In this document: positions 1 through 8,046 of the stretch, piece after piece
How the letters are laid out: each line of letters opens with the position of its first letter
Position numbering within the stretch: position 1 is the first letter of the stretch
Assembly (NCBI GenBank): GCA_937124525.1
Contig: CAKZLA010000015.1
Coordinates: forward strand, 1 to 13,558
Direction of reading: 5' to 3'
From: an uncultured Desulfobacterium sp.
GTDB lineage: Bacteria; Desulfobacterota; Desulfobacteria; Desulfobacterales; Desulfobacteraceae
DNA: 13,558 nt
Made by a program: the position numbers and the translations under genes
Notes under the pieces: generated by a model
What the model saw: only the letters and a program-made list of their open reading frames with translations
Told to the model about the DNA's origin: nothing
Databases searched by the model: none

Positions 1-209
1 TTCTTCAACAATTCATTGATAAAAGCATTGGTAAAAACGTTTTCCGCACCGGACTGACTGCTGCGATTTTCAAACAGGTTTACGCGAACTGCCTTTATTC
101 CCCCGGGCAGGGGTGCCGTTCCCTGCATGCGATAGCCGCACCCCCCCCCAAGGATCAGAACCAGGAGCAAAAGCCCCTTTATTATCTGACAGAAGTGTTT
201 GTTCATCAT
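1..209 (-). CDS. lptE: LptE-type LPS-assembly outer-membrane lipoprotein (3' end cut by window edge)
   Basis: The reading frame follows leuS on the minus strand and runs off the left edge. Only about 69 N-terminal residues are visible. They show a lysine-containing n-region, a leucine-rich hydrophobic core and a lipobox-like L-G-G-G-C, with the cysteine at residue 23 if the second ATG (204-206) is used. After the cysteine come G-Y-R-x-x-G, a P-L-P-G-G-I-K turn and V-N-L-F-E-N-R. This is the typical start of LptE-family proteins, which plug the LptD barrel and help insert lipopolysaccharide into the outer membrane. The start overlaps the leuS stop as TAATG, and a second in-frame ATG follows directly, so 209 and 206 are both possible starts. 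I see no strong Shine-Dalgarno, so translation is probably coupled to leuS. The leuS-lptE order is common in Proteobacteria. A run of nine G lies just before the lipobox cysteine. The family call rests on the N-terminus only. Confidence 0.8.
   Translation of the reverse strand, partial: MMNKHFCQIIKGLLLLVLILGGGCGYRMQGTAPLPGGIKAVRVNLFENRSSQSGAENVFTNAFINELLK
141..149. repeat. C9/G9 homopolymer in lptE signal peptide
   Basis: Nine consecutive C on the plus strand read as GGG GGG GGG on the coding strand, giving three glycines directly before the lipobox cysteine of lptE. The frame is intact at this length, since both the signal-peptide core and the mature N-terminus read sensibly. Gain or loss of one base would abolish LptE. 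Whether the tract slips in cells or is prone to sequencing error cannot be told from one sequence. Confidence 0.9.
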
Positions 210-2800
210 TACACCACGATGTTGACAAGTTTTTTCTTCACAACAATCACTTTTCTGATGGCTTTGTCCTCAATGTGTTTTATCACAGCAGGATCGGCCA
301 TGGCCACAGCCTTTATGGCCTCATCATCGGCGTCTGCATTAATGGTAAATTTTGATCTGAGCTTGCCGTTTACCTGTACCACAATGATCATCTCGTCACT
401 TGTCAATGCGTCTTTCCGGTACGTGGGCCAGGGATGATCCACAATGCTGGGCACATGACCCATCTGCTGCCACAGTTCTTCGGCAAAATGGGGCACAATG
501 GGGGACAAAAGAAGGACTATGTTTTCCATGCAGAAGGCGGCAACACCCTTCATGCCGTCGTCAGCGGTTTCAAGATCTGCACTGTACATGGCATTGACAA
601 GCTCCATCACCGCACTGATGGCCGTATTGAAATGAAAGCTGTCTTCAATGTCATCGGTGACTTTCTTGATGGTCTGATGTCCCTTGCGGTATAGGTTTTT
701 GGCTTCATCGGACAACCCATCCATGGGGCCGTCATAGGCAGGGGTATTGCCACATTTTTCCTGGCACAGATCCACCAGACGCCACACCCGGTTGATAAAT
801 CGGTGACATCCTTCCACGCCATCGTCATTCCACTCCAGATCCCGTTCCGGGGGTGCGGCAAACAGGCAGAAAAGTCGGGTGATATCTGCCCCATACTTTT
901 CCAAGAGAATATTGGGGTCAATGACGTTTTTCTTGGATTTGGACATTTTAATAACCCGTCCCACTTCAACGTCACTACCACATTTTACACATTGAAACCC
1001 CTCGCCCTTTGGGAGGGCTTCTTCGGGGAAAAGATATCCATGTTCTGGACAGGTAAGGGTCTCTTTACACACCATGCCCTGGGTGAGAAGATGGGTGAAC
1101 GGCTCCTTGAAATCAATGAGCCCCAGGGTATTTAACACCCGCATGAAATAACGGGAATAAAGTAAATGCAAAATGGCATGTTCCACCCCGCCAATGTATT
1201 GATCCACGGGCATCCAATATTTAACGGCATCTGCGTCAAACATGGCGGTTTCGCACCGGGGGCTGCAATAGCGGACAAAATACCAGGAACTTTCCACAAA
1301 GGTATCCATGGTGTCTGTGTCCCGGCGGGCATCCTTTCTGCCACACACAGGGCAGGTGGTACGGGCAAAGAAATCCAGGGTGGGAAGCGGGGAACCGCCG
1401 TTTTCAAGTAGATCCGCGTCTTCGGGCAGGGTGACGGGCAATTGGGAATCAGGCACCGGAACCACCCCACAGGTCTCACAGTGAATCACCGGAATAGGGG
1501 TTCCCCAGTAACGCTGGCGGGAGATTCCCCAGTCCCGGAGGCGGAAGCTGACGGTCTGTTTTCCCCTGCCCTCTTTTTCAAGCCACTGGGTAATTTCGGC
1601 CATGGCAGCACGGTTTTCCTTGCCATTATACCCACCGGAATTAATTAAAATGCCTTCCCCGGTGTAGGCCTCTTCCATGGTGGCCGGGTCCAGGGTTTCC
1701 CCTGGGGGTTGAATCACCACCACAATGTCCAGATCATATTTTCGGGCAAAGTCAAAGTCCCGCTGGTCATGGGCTGGCACAGACATCACCGCCCCGGTGC
1801 CATAGCCCATCAGGGCAAAATTGGCCGTATAGACGGGCATGCGTCGCCCATTGGTGGGGTTAATGCACCATGCACCGGTGAAGACTCCCTCTTTTTCATA
1901 CTTTTCAAGGGCATCGCTGGATCGCTCCTGTCGGGATATCTTGTCCACAAAGGCCCGTACGGCATCGGCCTGTTTTGTATCCCGGGACAGGGTTTCCACC
2001 AGGGGATGCTCCGGGGCAAGACACATGAAGGTGGAACCAAACAAGGTGTCCGGCCGGGTGGTAAAAACCTTTATGTCACCGTCCATGCCCTCAATATCAA
2101 AGGAGACTTCAGATCCCACACTTTTGCCGATCCAGTTTTTCTGCATCACAGTAACTTTGCTGGGCCATCCCGGCAATTTATCACAATGGAGCAAAAGATC
2201 CTCGGCATAATCGGTGATCTTGAAAAACCATTGCCACAATTTTTTCTGCTGCACCGGCTGACTGCACCGCCAGCAAAGGTCGGCTTCCACCTGCTCATTG
2301 GCAAGGACGGTCTGGCAATGCTCACACCAGTTCACATAGGATTCCTTGCGGTACACCATGTCCTTTTCCAGCATCTGGAGAAACAACCACTGCTCCCATC
2401 GATAATATTCGGGTCGACAGGTGGCAATTTCCCGGTTCCAGTCGTAGGAGAAGCCCATCTTTTTAAGCTGTTTTCTCATGGCTGCCATATTGTCATAGGT
2501 CCAGGCGGCCGGATGGGTATTGTTGTCAATGGCCGCATTTTCAGCGGGCATGCCAAAGGCATCCCAGCCCATGGGGTGGAGGACATTGAACCCCTTCATT
2601 CTTTTATACCGGGCCACCACATCCCCAATAGTATAATTCCTAACATGACCCATGTGAATTTTCCCCGACGGATAGGGGAACATCTCCAGAAGGTAATATT
2701 TTTCCTTGGATGTATCCTCGGATGTGGAAAAAATTTCGTGGGATTCCCAATATTGCTGCCATTTTGTTTCAACTGCTTCAGGGCTGTACCGCTCTTCCAT
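209..2800 (-). CDS. leuS: Leucine--tRNA ligase (LeuRS)
   Basis: This cytoplasmic class I aminoacyl-tRNA synthetase attaches leucine to tRNA-Leu. The 863-residue product is close to the 860 of the E. coli enzyme and looks complete. Visible landmarks: the HIGH-type signature H-M-G-H at 49-52 after F-P-Y-P-S-G-K; a four-cysteine zinc site C159-x2-C162 and C176-x2-C179, as in bacterial LeuRS enzymes that keep the ZN-1 knob; the CP1 editing domain with T-T-R-P-D-T-L-F-G and G-T-G-A-V-M followed by H-D-Q-R-D (aspartates near 345 and 348), needed to clear mischarged tRNA; W-Y-F-V-R-Y; and K-M-S-K-S at 618-622. A cysteine-bearing insert (C-P-E-H, then C-V-K-C) lies just before KMSKS. I chose the ATG at 2798-2800 because homology begins at M-E-E-R-Y-S. 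GGAGG lies 13 bases upstream, a rather long spacing. An in-frame ATG at 2824 would put that GGAGG inside the gene, so it is unlikely. The stop overlaps the lptE start. Confidence 0.97.
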   Translation of the reverse strand: MEERYSPEAVETKWQQYWESHEIFSTSEDTSKEKYYLLEMFPYPSGKIHMGHVRNYTIGDVVARYKRMKGFNVLHPMGWDAFGMPAENAAIDNNTHPAAWTYDNMAAMRKQLKKMGFSYDWNREIATCRPEYYRWEQWLFLQMLEKDMVYRKESYVNWCEHCQTVLANEQVEADLCWRCSQPVQQKKLWQWFFKITDYAEDLLLHCDKLPGWPSKVTVMQKNWIGKSVGSEVSFDIEGMDGDIKVFTTRPDTLFGSTFMCLAPEHPLVETLSRDTKQADAVRAFVDKISRQERSSDALEKYEKEGVFTGAWCINPTNGRRMPVYTANFALMGYGTGAVMSVPAHDQRDFDFARKYDLDIVVVIQPPGETLDPATMEEAYTGEGILINSGGYNGKENRAAMAEITQWLEKEGRGKQTVSFRLRDWGISRQRYWGTPIPVIHCETCGVVPVPDSQLPVTLPEDADLLENGGSPLPTLDFFARTTCPVCGRKDARRDTDTMDTFVESSWYFVRYCSPRCETAMFDADAVKYWMPVDQYIGGVEHAILHLLYSRYFMRVLNTLGLIDFKEPFTHLLTQGMVCKETLTCPEHGYLFPEEALPKGEGFQCVKCGSDVEVGRVIKMSKSKKNVIDPNILLEKYGADITRLFCLFAAPPERDLEWNDDGVEGCHRFINRVWRLVDLCQEKCGNTPAYDGPMDGLSDEAKNLYRKGHQTIKKVTDDIEDSFHFNTAISAVMELVNAMYSADLETADDGMKGVAAFCMENIVLLLSPIVPHFAEELWQQMGHVPSIVDHPWPTYRKDALTSDEMIIVVQVNGKLRSKFTINADADDEAIKAVAMADPAVIKHIEDKAIRKVIVVKKKLVNIVV

Positions 2801-3284
2801 GATTATATGTAAACCTCCAGACACTTTGGATTTATTAAGAACAAATAAAGCCCATTAAATGGCATAATATGAATGAAATAGCAAGCATGATACCAGGAGC
2901 AACTCATAATTTATTTGACTTGAAGGGCTCAATCGAATACTTGTTGATTGCAGAAAGATATTTTGTTTCCATCAATGAGATCTTGATCTTTGATTATAAG
3001 GCCATCAAATAATAGACTACAGACAAACAACATAAAGTCAAAAGAGAGATTTTTAAAAAATATTCGGGCTCAATCACGTCACAACACTGCCCATTTATGT
3101 AAAAAAACTGGAAGGAATGAGACCAATGGCTGGCATTGTAATAAAGCCGTTCAACTCTTTCACACCAAGGGCACACCGTCAGAAATTCCCTACAGAACAT
3201 GACAGGTTCAAACAAGAATATCAAACCCGACAATTAAAAATCTCCATAAATAATTTTTTCCATGGAGGCGTTAAGAAAGGTTTA
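2801..3284. other. Divergent non-coding region between leuS and rng
   Basis: These 484 AT-rich bases lie between two divergently transcribed genes and must hold both promoters. I see no convincing coding sequence, tRNA or other RNA gene. The rng frame is open upstream from 3117, but that extension does not resemble the N-terminus of the RNase E/G family. A 10-base direct repeat, GGGCTCAATC, occurs at 2925-2934 and 3066-3075. The left copy is followed by CGAATA and the right copy is preceded by TATTCG, its inverse complement. A TTGACT at 2915-2920 could be a -35 box, but no good -10 follows at 17 bases. On the minus strand, TATTAT at 2864-2869 is a possible leuS -10 without a good -35. I would not assign either promoter firmly. 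Confidence 0.6.
3242..3267 (+). promoter_or_regulatory. Possible hairpin covering GGAGG in front of rng
   Basis: CTCCAT (3242-3247) can pair with ATGGAG (3262-3267) across a 14-base AT-rich loop. The right arm covers most of a GGAGG (3264-3268) lying 16 bases before the rng ATG. A second purine-rich stretch, AAGAAAGG (3273-3280), stays free and has a workable 4-base spacing. This could modulate rng translation, but the stem is only six pairs and may be chance. Confidence 0.3.
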
Positions 3285-4748
3285 ATGACAAGAAAAATTT
3301 TAATCAATGCGCACGACTCCGATGAATGCAGAATCGTGACCATCAAAGATAACAAACTGGAAGAACTTCACCTGGACACAGCAGCAAGAGAGATGACCCA
3401 GGGCAACATTTATAAAGCATCCATTACCCGGGTAGAGCCCAGTCTCCAGGCCGTATTTGTGGACTATGGCACCCAGAAAAACGGTTTTTTGCAACTCAAT
3501 GAAATTCACAGCGATTATTTCCTTGATAATGATGCAGGGGACAGAAAAATAACCAACCTGGTGAAAAAAGGGCAAGAACTCATTGTCCAGGTCACCAAAG
3601 ACCCCATCATGCACAAGGGGGCCATGCTCACCACTTTTATTTCCCTGCCGGGACGATTGTCGGTACTCATGCCGGGCAGTACCACCCGGGGGGTTTCCCG
3701 CCAGATCATTGAAGAAGAAGAGCGAAAACGCCTCAAATCCATCATTGATTCGGTGAAAATCCCCGAAGGCTTTGGCCTCATTGTCAGAACTGCGGGTAAA
3801 GACGCCACAAAAACCATGTTCACAAATGACCTGAAGTACCTCCAGCGGGCTTGGAAAAATATCAACAAAAAAGCCATTGAAAGTGAAACGCCCTCCCTGC
3901 TCTATAAGGAACAGAATCTTGCGGTGAGATCCCTGAGGGATTATTTCACCGATGATATCACAGAGATTCTCATAGATGATAAAGAGGTGTTCCAGGAAGT
4001 CAAAGATTTCATGGGGGTTATTGCCCCGGGTAAACAAAAAATCGTAAAACTGTTCAAGGGTGAAAAGCCCATTTTCACAAAACACCAATTGGAGGAACAG
4101 ATTGCCTCCATCTTTGAACCCAAAGTCTCCCTGAAATCCGGCGGAGCCATTGTCATTGATCAGACAGAGGCCTTGGTGGCCATTGATGTTAACTCCGCCA
4201 AATCCACAGGCAAAAAGAACATCGAACAGACCGCCTACCATACCAATATTGAAGCGGCAGAAGAGGTGGCCCGGCAATTGAGACTCCGGGATCTGGGGGG
4301 GCTTATTGTGGTGGATTTCATTGACATGAAGGAGAGAAAGCATAAAGCGGATGTCACTAAAACCTTGAAAAAACACCTTAAATCAGACAAGGCAAAAACC
4401 AAAGTGGGTGGCATATCCGGGTTTGGGCTTGTGGAAATGTCCCGACAGCGATTGAGGCCTTCCATCACCTTTGGCAGTTACAAAACCTGCACCCATTGCA
4501 AAGGGCGCGGCATGATCCCGTCGGTGGAAAACCTGGGGCTCGCCTTTTTGCGGCAACTTAATCTTAAAACCATCAAAGGGGAGATCACCAGCCTTACAGC
4601 GGAGTTGCCGCCGGAGGTGACTGCCTATCTTTTAAATAAAAAAAGAAAAGAAATCCATGACATTGAACTCAAAAGAAATGTTGATATTACCATTAATACC
4701 TGCAATACCATGAGTTGGGGAGACAGTCGGATAAGTTGTGACAAATAA
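3285..4748 (+). CDS. rng: Ribonuclease E/G family endoribonuclease (RNase G size)
   Basis: This single-strand-specific endoribonuclease takes part in rRNA 5' maturation and mRNA decay. The 487 residues match RNase G (E. coli 489) and the catalytic half of RNase E; the long disordered RNase E tail is absent. Domains in order: an N-terminal RNase H-like part; an S1 domain at about 37-118 (G-N-I-Y-K through V-F-V-D-Y-G); the 5'-sensor segment G-L-I-V-R168-T169, corresponding to R169/T170 of E. coli RNase E; a DNase I-like catalytic part with D301 (A-I-D-V-N-S) and D344 (V-V-D-F-I-D-M), corresponding to D303/D346, which hold Mg2+; and the zinc-link C402-T-H-C405, which joins protomers. I chose the ATG at 3285 because family homology starts at M-T-R-K-I-L. 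The frame is open back to 3117, and an ATG at 3126 has GAAGGA nine bases upstream, so a 53-residue N-terminal extension cannot be excluded. The gene stands alone on its strand, with a large gap before it and a 193-base gap before yajC. Confidence 0.93.
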   Translation: MTRKILINAHDSDECRIVTIKDNKLEELHLDTAAREMTQGNIYKASITRVEPSLQAVFVDYGTQKNGFLQLNEIHSDYFLDNDAGDRKITNLVKKGQELIVQVTKDPIMHKGAMLTTFISLPGRLSVLMPGSTTRGVSRQIIEEEERKRLKSIIDSVKIPEGFGLIVRTAGKDATKTMFTNDLKYLQRAWKNINKKAIESETPSLLYKEQNLAVRSLRDYFTDDITEILIDDKEVFQEVKDFMGVIAPGKQKIVKLFKGEKPIFTKHQLEEQIASIFEPKVSLKSGGAIVIDQTEALVAIDVNSAKSTGKKNIEQTAYHTNIEAAEEVARQLRLRDLGGLIVVDFIDMKERKHKADVTKTLKKHLKSDKAKTKVGGISGFGLVEMSRQRLRPSITFGSYKTCTHCKGRGMIPSVENLGLAFLRQLNLKTIKGEITSLTAELPPEVTAYLLNKKRKEIHDIELKRNVDITINTCNTMSWGDSRISCDK

Positions 4749-4752
4749 TGTG

Positions 4753-4795
4753 TACCCAAAAGTTGAGTCCTTGACATAATCACAACTTTTGTGTA
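4753..4795. repeat. Inverted repeat directly after rng (possible IS-end relic or weak terminator)
   Basis: TACCCAAAAGTTG (4753-4765) and CAACTTTTGTGTA (4783-4795) are inverse complements at 12 of 13 positions, separated by 17 bases. The repeat begins four bases after the rng stop codon. The arms are AT-rich and no T-run follows, so it makes a poor intrinsic terminator. The left arm together with the bases before it, TGTACCCAAAAGTTG, resembles the terminal inverted repeats of some IS3-family elements as I recall them, but no transposase is present. The loop contains TTGACA (4771-4776). The repeat is seen directly; its function is unknown. Confidence 0.55.
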
Positions 4796-4808
4796 TCTCA
4801 AACAGTCA

Positions 4809-4837
4809 CGCCTTAACACCCCTCATAGGGAGAGGCG
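4809..4837 (+). promoter_or_regulatory. Small nested hairpin upstream of yajC
   Basis: CGCCT (4809-4813) pairs with AGGCG (4833-4837), and inside it CCCT (4820-4823) pairs with AGGG (4827-4830) around a three-base loop. It lies about 105 bases before the yajC start and could be part of the yajC-secDF leader. No T-run follows it. The rest of the gap to 4941 shows nothing I can name apart from the yajC ribosome binding site. Confidence 0.2.
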
Positions 4838-4941
4838 ACAGTAATATAAGAAACATTAGGTTTCACAAAAAGGTGACCCGGATTTCCGCAAAACTCCCTT
4901 AATCAACAGGGCATATTTTAAATCAGGAGGATTTTTTTACC

Positions 4942-5292
4942 ATGATCAACACAGCATTTGCAATGGGACAGGCTGGCGCAGCTGGCGGACAGGCAGGTGG
5001 ACTTACAGCGTTTGTACCTCTTATTCTCATGTTCGTTATCTTTTATTTTCTGCTCATCAGACCCCAGCAAAAAAAAGCCAAAGAGCACCAAAACATGATC
5101 AGCAGCCTTAAGAAAGGAGACCGCATCATCACATCGGGGGGTGTTCATGGCACCATTATTTCCCTTGGAGACACCACCGTATCCCTTGAAATAGCCGAAA
5201 ACGTTAAAATTAAAATCAACCGGGGAAATGTGGGAGCCACCCTCCAGGGAAGCGCTCCTGCCGAGTCAAAAAAAAGTAAGAAAAACAAATAA
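4942..5292 (+). CDS. yajC: Sec translocon accessory protein YajC
   Basis: YajC is a small inner-membrane protein that co-purifies with SecD and SecF and joins the SecYEG holo-translocon. The 116 residues have the family layout: a short Ala/Gly-rich N-terminus, one membrane segment at about 21-39, the signature R-P-Q-Q-K-K directly after it, then a cytoplasmic domain with L-K-K-G-D-R-I-I-T-S-G-G, G-T-I and V-S-L-E-I-A. The C-terminus is lysine-rich. AGGAGG at 4925-4930 lies 11 bases before the ATG. The secD start follows 25 bases after the stop, so it is the first gene of a yajC-secD-secF operon. No gene for tRNA-guanine transglycosylase (tgt) lies upstream, although that is the neighbour in many bacteria; here rng is upstream. 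Confidence 0.95.
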   Translation: MINTAFAMGQAGAAGGQAGGLTAFVPLILMFVIFYFLLIRPQQKKAKEHQNMISSLKKGDRIITSGGVHGTIISLGDTTVSLEIAENVKIKINRGNVGATLQGSAPAESKKSKKNK

Positions 5293-5304
5293 TACAGCCA
5301 TTTC

Positions 5305-5309
5305 AGGAG
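5305..5309 (+). promoter_or_regulatory. Ribosome binding site that fixes the secD TTG start
   Basis: AGGAG at 5305-5309 lies eight bases before TTG at 5318-5320. No ATG or GTG start in the secD frame is compatible with the family N-terminus. The only upstream in-frame ATG (5228) lies inside yajC and would add 30 unrelated residues. Confidence 0.8.
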
Positions 5310-5317
5310 CAATCAGA

Positions 5318-6895
5318 TTGAAATTATTCACATGGAAAGGCGCCCTTACAGCAGTGATCATACTGACGGCACTGGTATATGTTCTTCCAACCTTCTATGC
5401 CGACTGCTGGCCCCATAAAAAAATAAATCTTGGCCTGGATCTCCAGGGGGGCATGCATCTTGTCCTGGAAGTTCAAAATCAGAAGGCGGTTGAGACCACT
5501 GTTGAACGTACCGTGCATGAGCTGAAACAGGAGTTGAGAAAAAAAGAGATCAAGCATCTTGGCATCACCCGTAACAGCAACAATACCATCACTGCAACGC
5601 TTTCAGGGGACAAGAACATTGATGGGTTTACAGCACTTGTCACCGATGATTTCAATACCCTGGAAATCGCTTCAACTCTCACGGTTCCCAAAGGAAAAAA
5701 CATTGTGCTGCAACTTCCCGCAGAAGAGGCGGAGAATATTAAGCGCATGGCCACGGAACAGGCCCTCGAAACCATTCGAAACCGCATTGATGAATTCGGG
5801 GTCAGCGAGCCGGATATCCGACTCCAGGGGGACAAGAGAATACAAATTCAGCTGCCTGGTATCACCGATACCCAACGGGCCAAGGATCTCATCGGCAAGA
5901 CGGCCCAGCTCAGTTTCCGGTTGGTGGATGAGGCCGGAAACATTGCTTCTGCTGTCAAGGGAACGCCTCCGCCGGGTTCACAACTTTTGTACCAGATGAA
6001 AGAGGACAACCGCACAGGACAGGTCACCAAGGTGCCCTTTCTCATCAAAAAACAGGTGTTGTTGGACGGCGGCTCCCTCACCGATGCCCGGGTGATGATT
6101 GACTCCCAGTTCAATGAACCCTATGTGGGCATTGAGTTTGACCGAAAAGGTGCCCGGATATTTGAACGCATCACCGGTGAAAACATTAAAAAAAGACTGG
6201 CCATTGTATTGGATAAAACCGTTTATTCCGCTCCTGTTATCCAGGATCGCATTGCCGGTGGAAAGGCCAGGATTACAGGAAATTTCACCACAGAAGAGGC
6301 AAGGGATCTTGCCATTATACTGCGGGCAGGCGCCCTGCCGGCACCGGTTAAAATTATTGAAGAACGAACCGTTGGACCCACGCTGGGTGCCGATTCCATT
6401 CGCATGGGAATCATGTCCATGCTGGTGGGGGGACTTCTGGTTATTCTATTTATGCTGATGTACTATAAAGGGGCAGGACTGATTGCAGACATTGCCCTTG
6501 TGGTTAATATTCTGCTCATCGGTGGGGGGCTTGCAGCATTCCAGGCCACCCTGACCCTTCCGGGCATTGCAGGCATTATTCTCACCATCGGTATGGCGGT
6601 GGATGCCAATGTGATTATCTTTGAAAGAATCCGGGAGGAGCTGGCTTCGGGGAAAACCGCTGCGGCATCTGTTCACGCAGGTTTTTCCAGGGCTGCCCTC
6701 ACCATTCTTGACGCCAACGTGACCACACTTATTGTAGCGGTGGTACTGTTTCAGTTCGGCACCGGTCCTGTAAAGGGATTTGCCGTTACCCTGGGACTTG
6801 GTATTCTTGCAAGTCTTTTTACTGCCCTGGTCCTTTCAAAAAGTATTTTTGAAATAATGTTGTCCGGGAAAAAGACACCCACCCTCAGTATATAA
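5318..6895 (+). CDS. secD: Protein translocase subunit SecD
   Basis: SecD, with SecF, uses the proton-motive force to pull exported proteins off the periplasmic side of SecYEG. Starting at TTG 5318 gives 525 residues beginning M-K-L-F-T-W, a normal length. Features: membrane segment 1 at about 9-27; the family motif L-G-L-D-L-Q-G-G at 38-45; a large periplasmic region with the P1 motif R-N-R-I-D-E-F-G-V and then T-A-Q-L-S-F-R; and the C-terminal RND-like membrane bundle beginning after L-R-A-G-A-L-P-A-P-V. The segment with G-M-A-V-D-A-N-V carries D429, matching E. coli D519, which is essential for proton-driven export. The secF start lies 14 bases downstream, and the stop codon itself forms part of the secF Shine-Dalgarno (TAAGGAG). 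Confidence 0.96.
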   Translation: MKLFTWKGALTAVIILTALVYVLPTFYADCWPHKKINLGLDLQGGMHLVLEVQNQKAVETTVERTVHELKQELRKKEIKHLGITRNSNNTITATLSGDKNIDGFTALVTDDFNTLEIASTLTVPKGKNIVLQLPAEEAENIKRMATEQALETIRNRIDEFGVSEPDIRLQGDKRIQIQLPGITDTQRAKDLIGKTAQLSFRLVDEAGNIASAVKGTPPPGSQLLYQMKEDNRTGQVTKVPFLIKKQVLLDGGSLTDARVMIDSQFNEPYVGIEFDRKGARIFERITGENIKKRLAIVLDKTVYSAPVIQDRIAGGKARITGNFTTEEARDLAIILRAGALPAPVKIIEERTVGPTLGADSIRMGIMSMLVGGLLVILFMLMYYKGAGLIADIALVVNILLIGGGLAAFQATLTLPGIAGIILTIGMAVDANVIIFERIREELASGKTAAASVHAGFSRAALTILDANVTTLIVAVVLFQFGTGPVKGFAVTLGLGILASLFTALVLSKSIFEIMLSGKKTPTLSI

Positions 6896-6909
6896 GGAGA
6901 TAAACAGCC

Positions 6910-7944
6910 ATGCAGTTTATCAAACCCGGCACCACCATTGATTTTATAGGGAAACGAAAACTTGGGTTTTCCTTTTCCCTGGCTCTGGTTATCATCAGTC
7001 TAATTTCCCTGGTCATCCACCAGGGACCCAATTACGGCATTGATTTTTCCGGAGGCACCCTGGTACAGGTAAAATTTGACAAAACACCTGTTATCAAAGA
7101 TATCCGTTCCGGCCTTGATCAGATGGGCATTGCAAACTCCTCTGTTCAAAATTTTGGCGATTCCGGAGACAATGAATTTCTCATCAGAACCAGCACCCCG
7201 GAAATGACCGGCAAAGGATTTTCCCAGGCCATCACACAGGCCCTGGAAAATGCCACGGGTTTAACACCGGAAATCCGACGTGTGGAGATGGTGGGTCCCC
7301 AGGTGGGGAAGGATCTAAGGAAACAGGCACTGTTGGCCATGTTCTACTCACTGCTCTTTATCACCATTTACATTTCAGGCCGATTTGAAATGAAATGGGT
7401 ACTCTCCGGTGTCACCGCAGGGGCATTGATGACAGCCGTGTACTTTTTGTCCATTTTTAACATGAGCATGCCCATCCTCATTACAGCGGCCCTGGTGGTC
7501 ACCCTGGTACTGTTCTGGTATCTGGAGCTGAAATACGCCATGGGGGCCATTGTGGCCCTTATCCATGATGTATTCATCACCGTTGGCCTTTTTTCCATAT
7601 TGGATTATGAATTTTCTCTGCCCATCATTGCAGCATTGTTGACCATTATCGGTTATTCCCTTAATGATACCATCATTGTGTTTGATAGAATTCGGGAAAA
7701 TAACATCCAGTCCAGAAAATTGACCTTGATGGAAATCATCAATAAAAGCATCAATGAGACCTTAAGCCGAACAATCCTTACTTCATTGACCACATTGATT
7801 GTACTTTTTTCCCTGCTGTTTCTGGGGGGAGAAATTATTCACAACTTTGCCTTTGCCATGATTGCCGGAGTGGTTATTGGAACCTATTCATCCGTTTTTG
7901 TTGCAAGCCCCATTGTTCTTCTCACGGATAAAAAAAACCGTTGA
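6910..7944 (+). CDS. secF: Protein translocase subunit SecF
   Basis: SecF is the partner of SecD in the proton-driven late step of Sec export. The 344-residue product is slightly longer than E. coli SecF (323) and has the expected layout: membrane segment 1 at about 18-37; the motif G-I-D-F-S-G-G-T at 43-50; a periplasmic domain ending near V-G-P-Q-V-G-K-D-L-R; then five membrane segments. The segment with G-Y-S-L-N-D-T-I-I-V-F-D-R-I-R-E-N carries D253, equivalent to the conserved D213 of E. coli. The TAAGGAG ribosome binding site overlaps the secD stop and lies ten bases before the ATG, so the two should be made in step. The product ends in a short basic tail (D-K-K-N-R). It is the last gene of the operon. 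Confidence 0.96.
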   Translation: MQFIKPGTTIDFIGKRKLGFSFSLALVIISLISLVIHQGPNYGIDFSGGTLVQVKFDKTPVIKDIRSGLDQMGIANSSVQNFGDSGDNEFLIRTSTPEMTGKGFSQAITQALENATGLTPEIRRVEMVGPQVGKDLRKQALLAMFYSLLFITIYISGRFEMKWVLSGVTAGALMTAVYFLSIFNMSMPILITAALVVTLVLFWYLELKYAMGAIVALIHDVFITVGLFSILDYEFSLPIIAALLTIIGYSLNDTIIVFDRIRENNIQSRKLTLMEIINKSINETLSRTILTSLTTLIVLFSLLFLGGEIIHNFAFAMIAGVVIGTYSSVFVASPIVLLTDKKNR

Positions 7945-8031
7945 GACAAAAACAAACGTCAACAACGCATGACGATCATTGGGCACCTGGAAAATGCAAA
8001 TCTTTTGTCGGTGCCAGCTTCCTTTTTCGGG

Positions 8032-8046
8032 GGTGGTCATACCACC
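8032..8046 (+). terminator. Hairpin between secF and dprA (weak terminator candidate)
   Basis: GGTGGT (8032-8037) pairs perfectly with ACCACC (8041-8046) around a CAT loop, followed only by TTTCCG. It is the strongest stem in the 184-base secF-dprA gap. It may end the yajC-secDF transcript or be part of a dprA leader. The short T-run makes it a poor intrinsic terminator. A second, looser pairing in the same gap is GGCACC (7982-7987) with GGTGCC (8010-8015). Confidence 0.35.

Noticed and set aside
1709..2812. 367-residue plus-strand open frame opposite leuS
   Set aside because: It is antisense to the conserved leuS catalytic and editing regions, shows no recognisable domain, and follows from the base composition of leuS.
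2801..3284. Possible RNA gene or tRNA in the leuS-rng gap
   Set aside because: I could not find a cloverleaf, a T-loop consensus in context, or any known small-RNA signature, only AT-rich promoter-like sequence.
3300..4376. 358-residue minus-strand open frame opposite rng
   Set aside because: It lies wholly antisense to the conserved RNase E/G frame and has no recognisable motifs.
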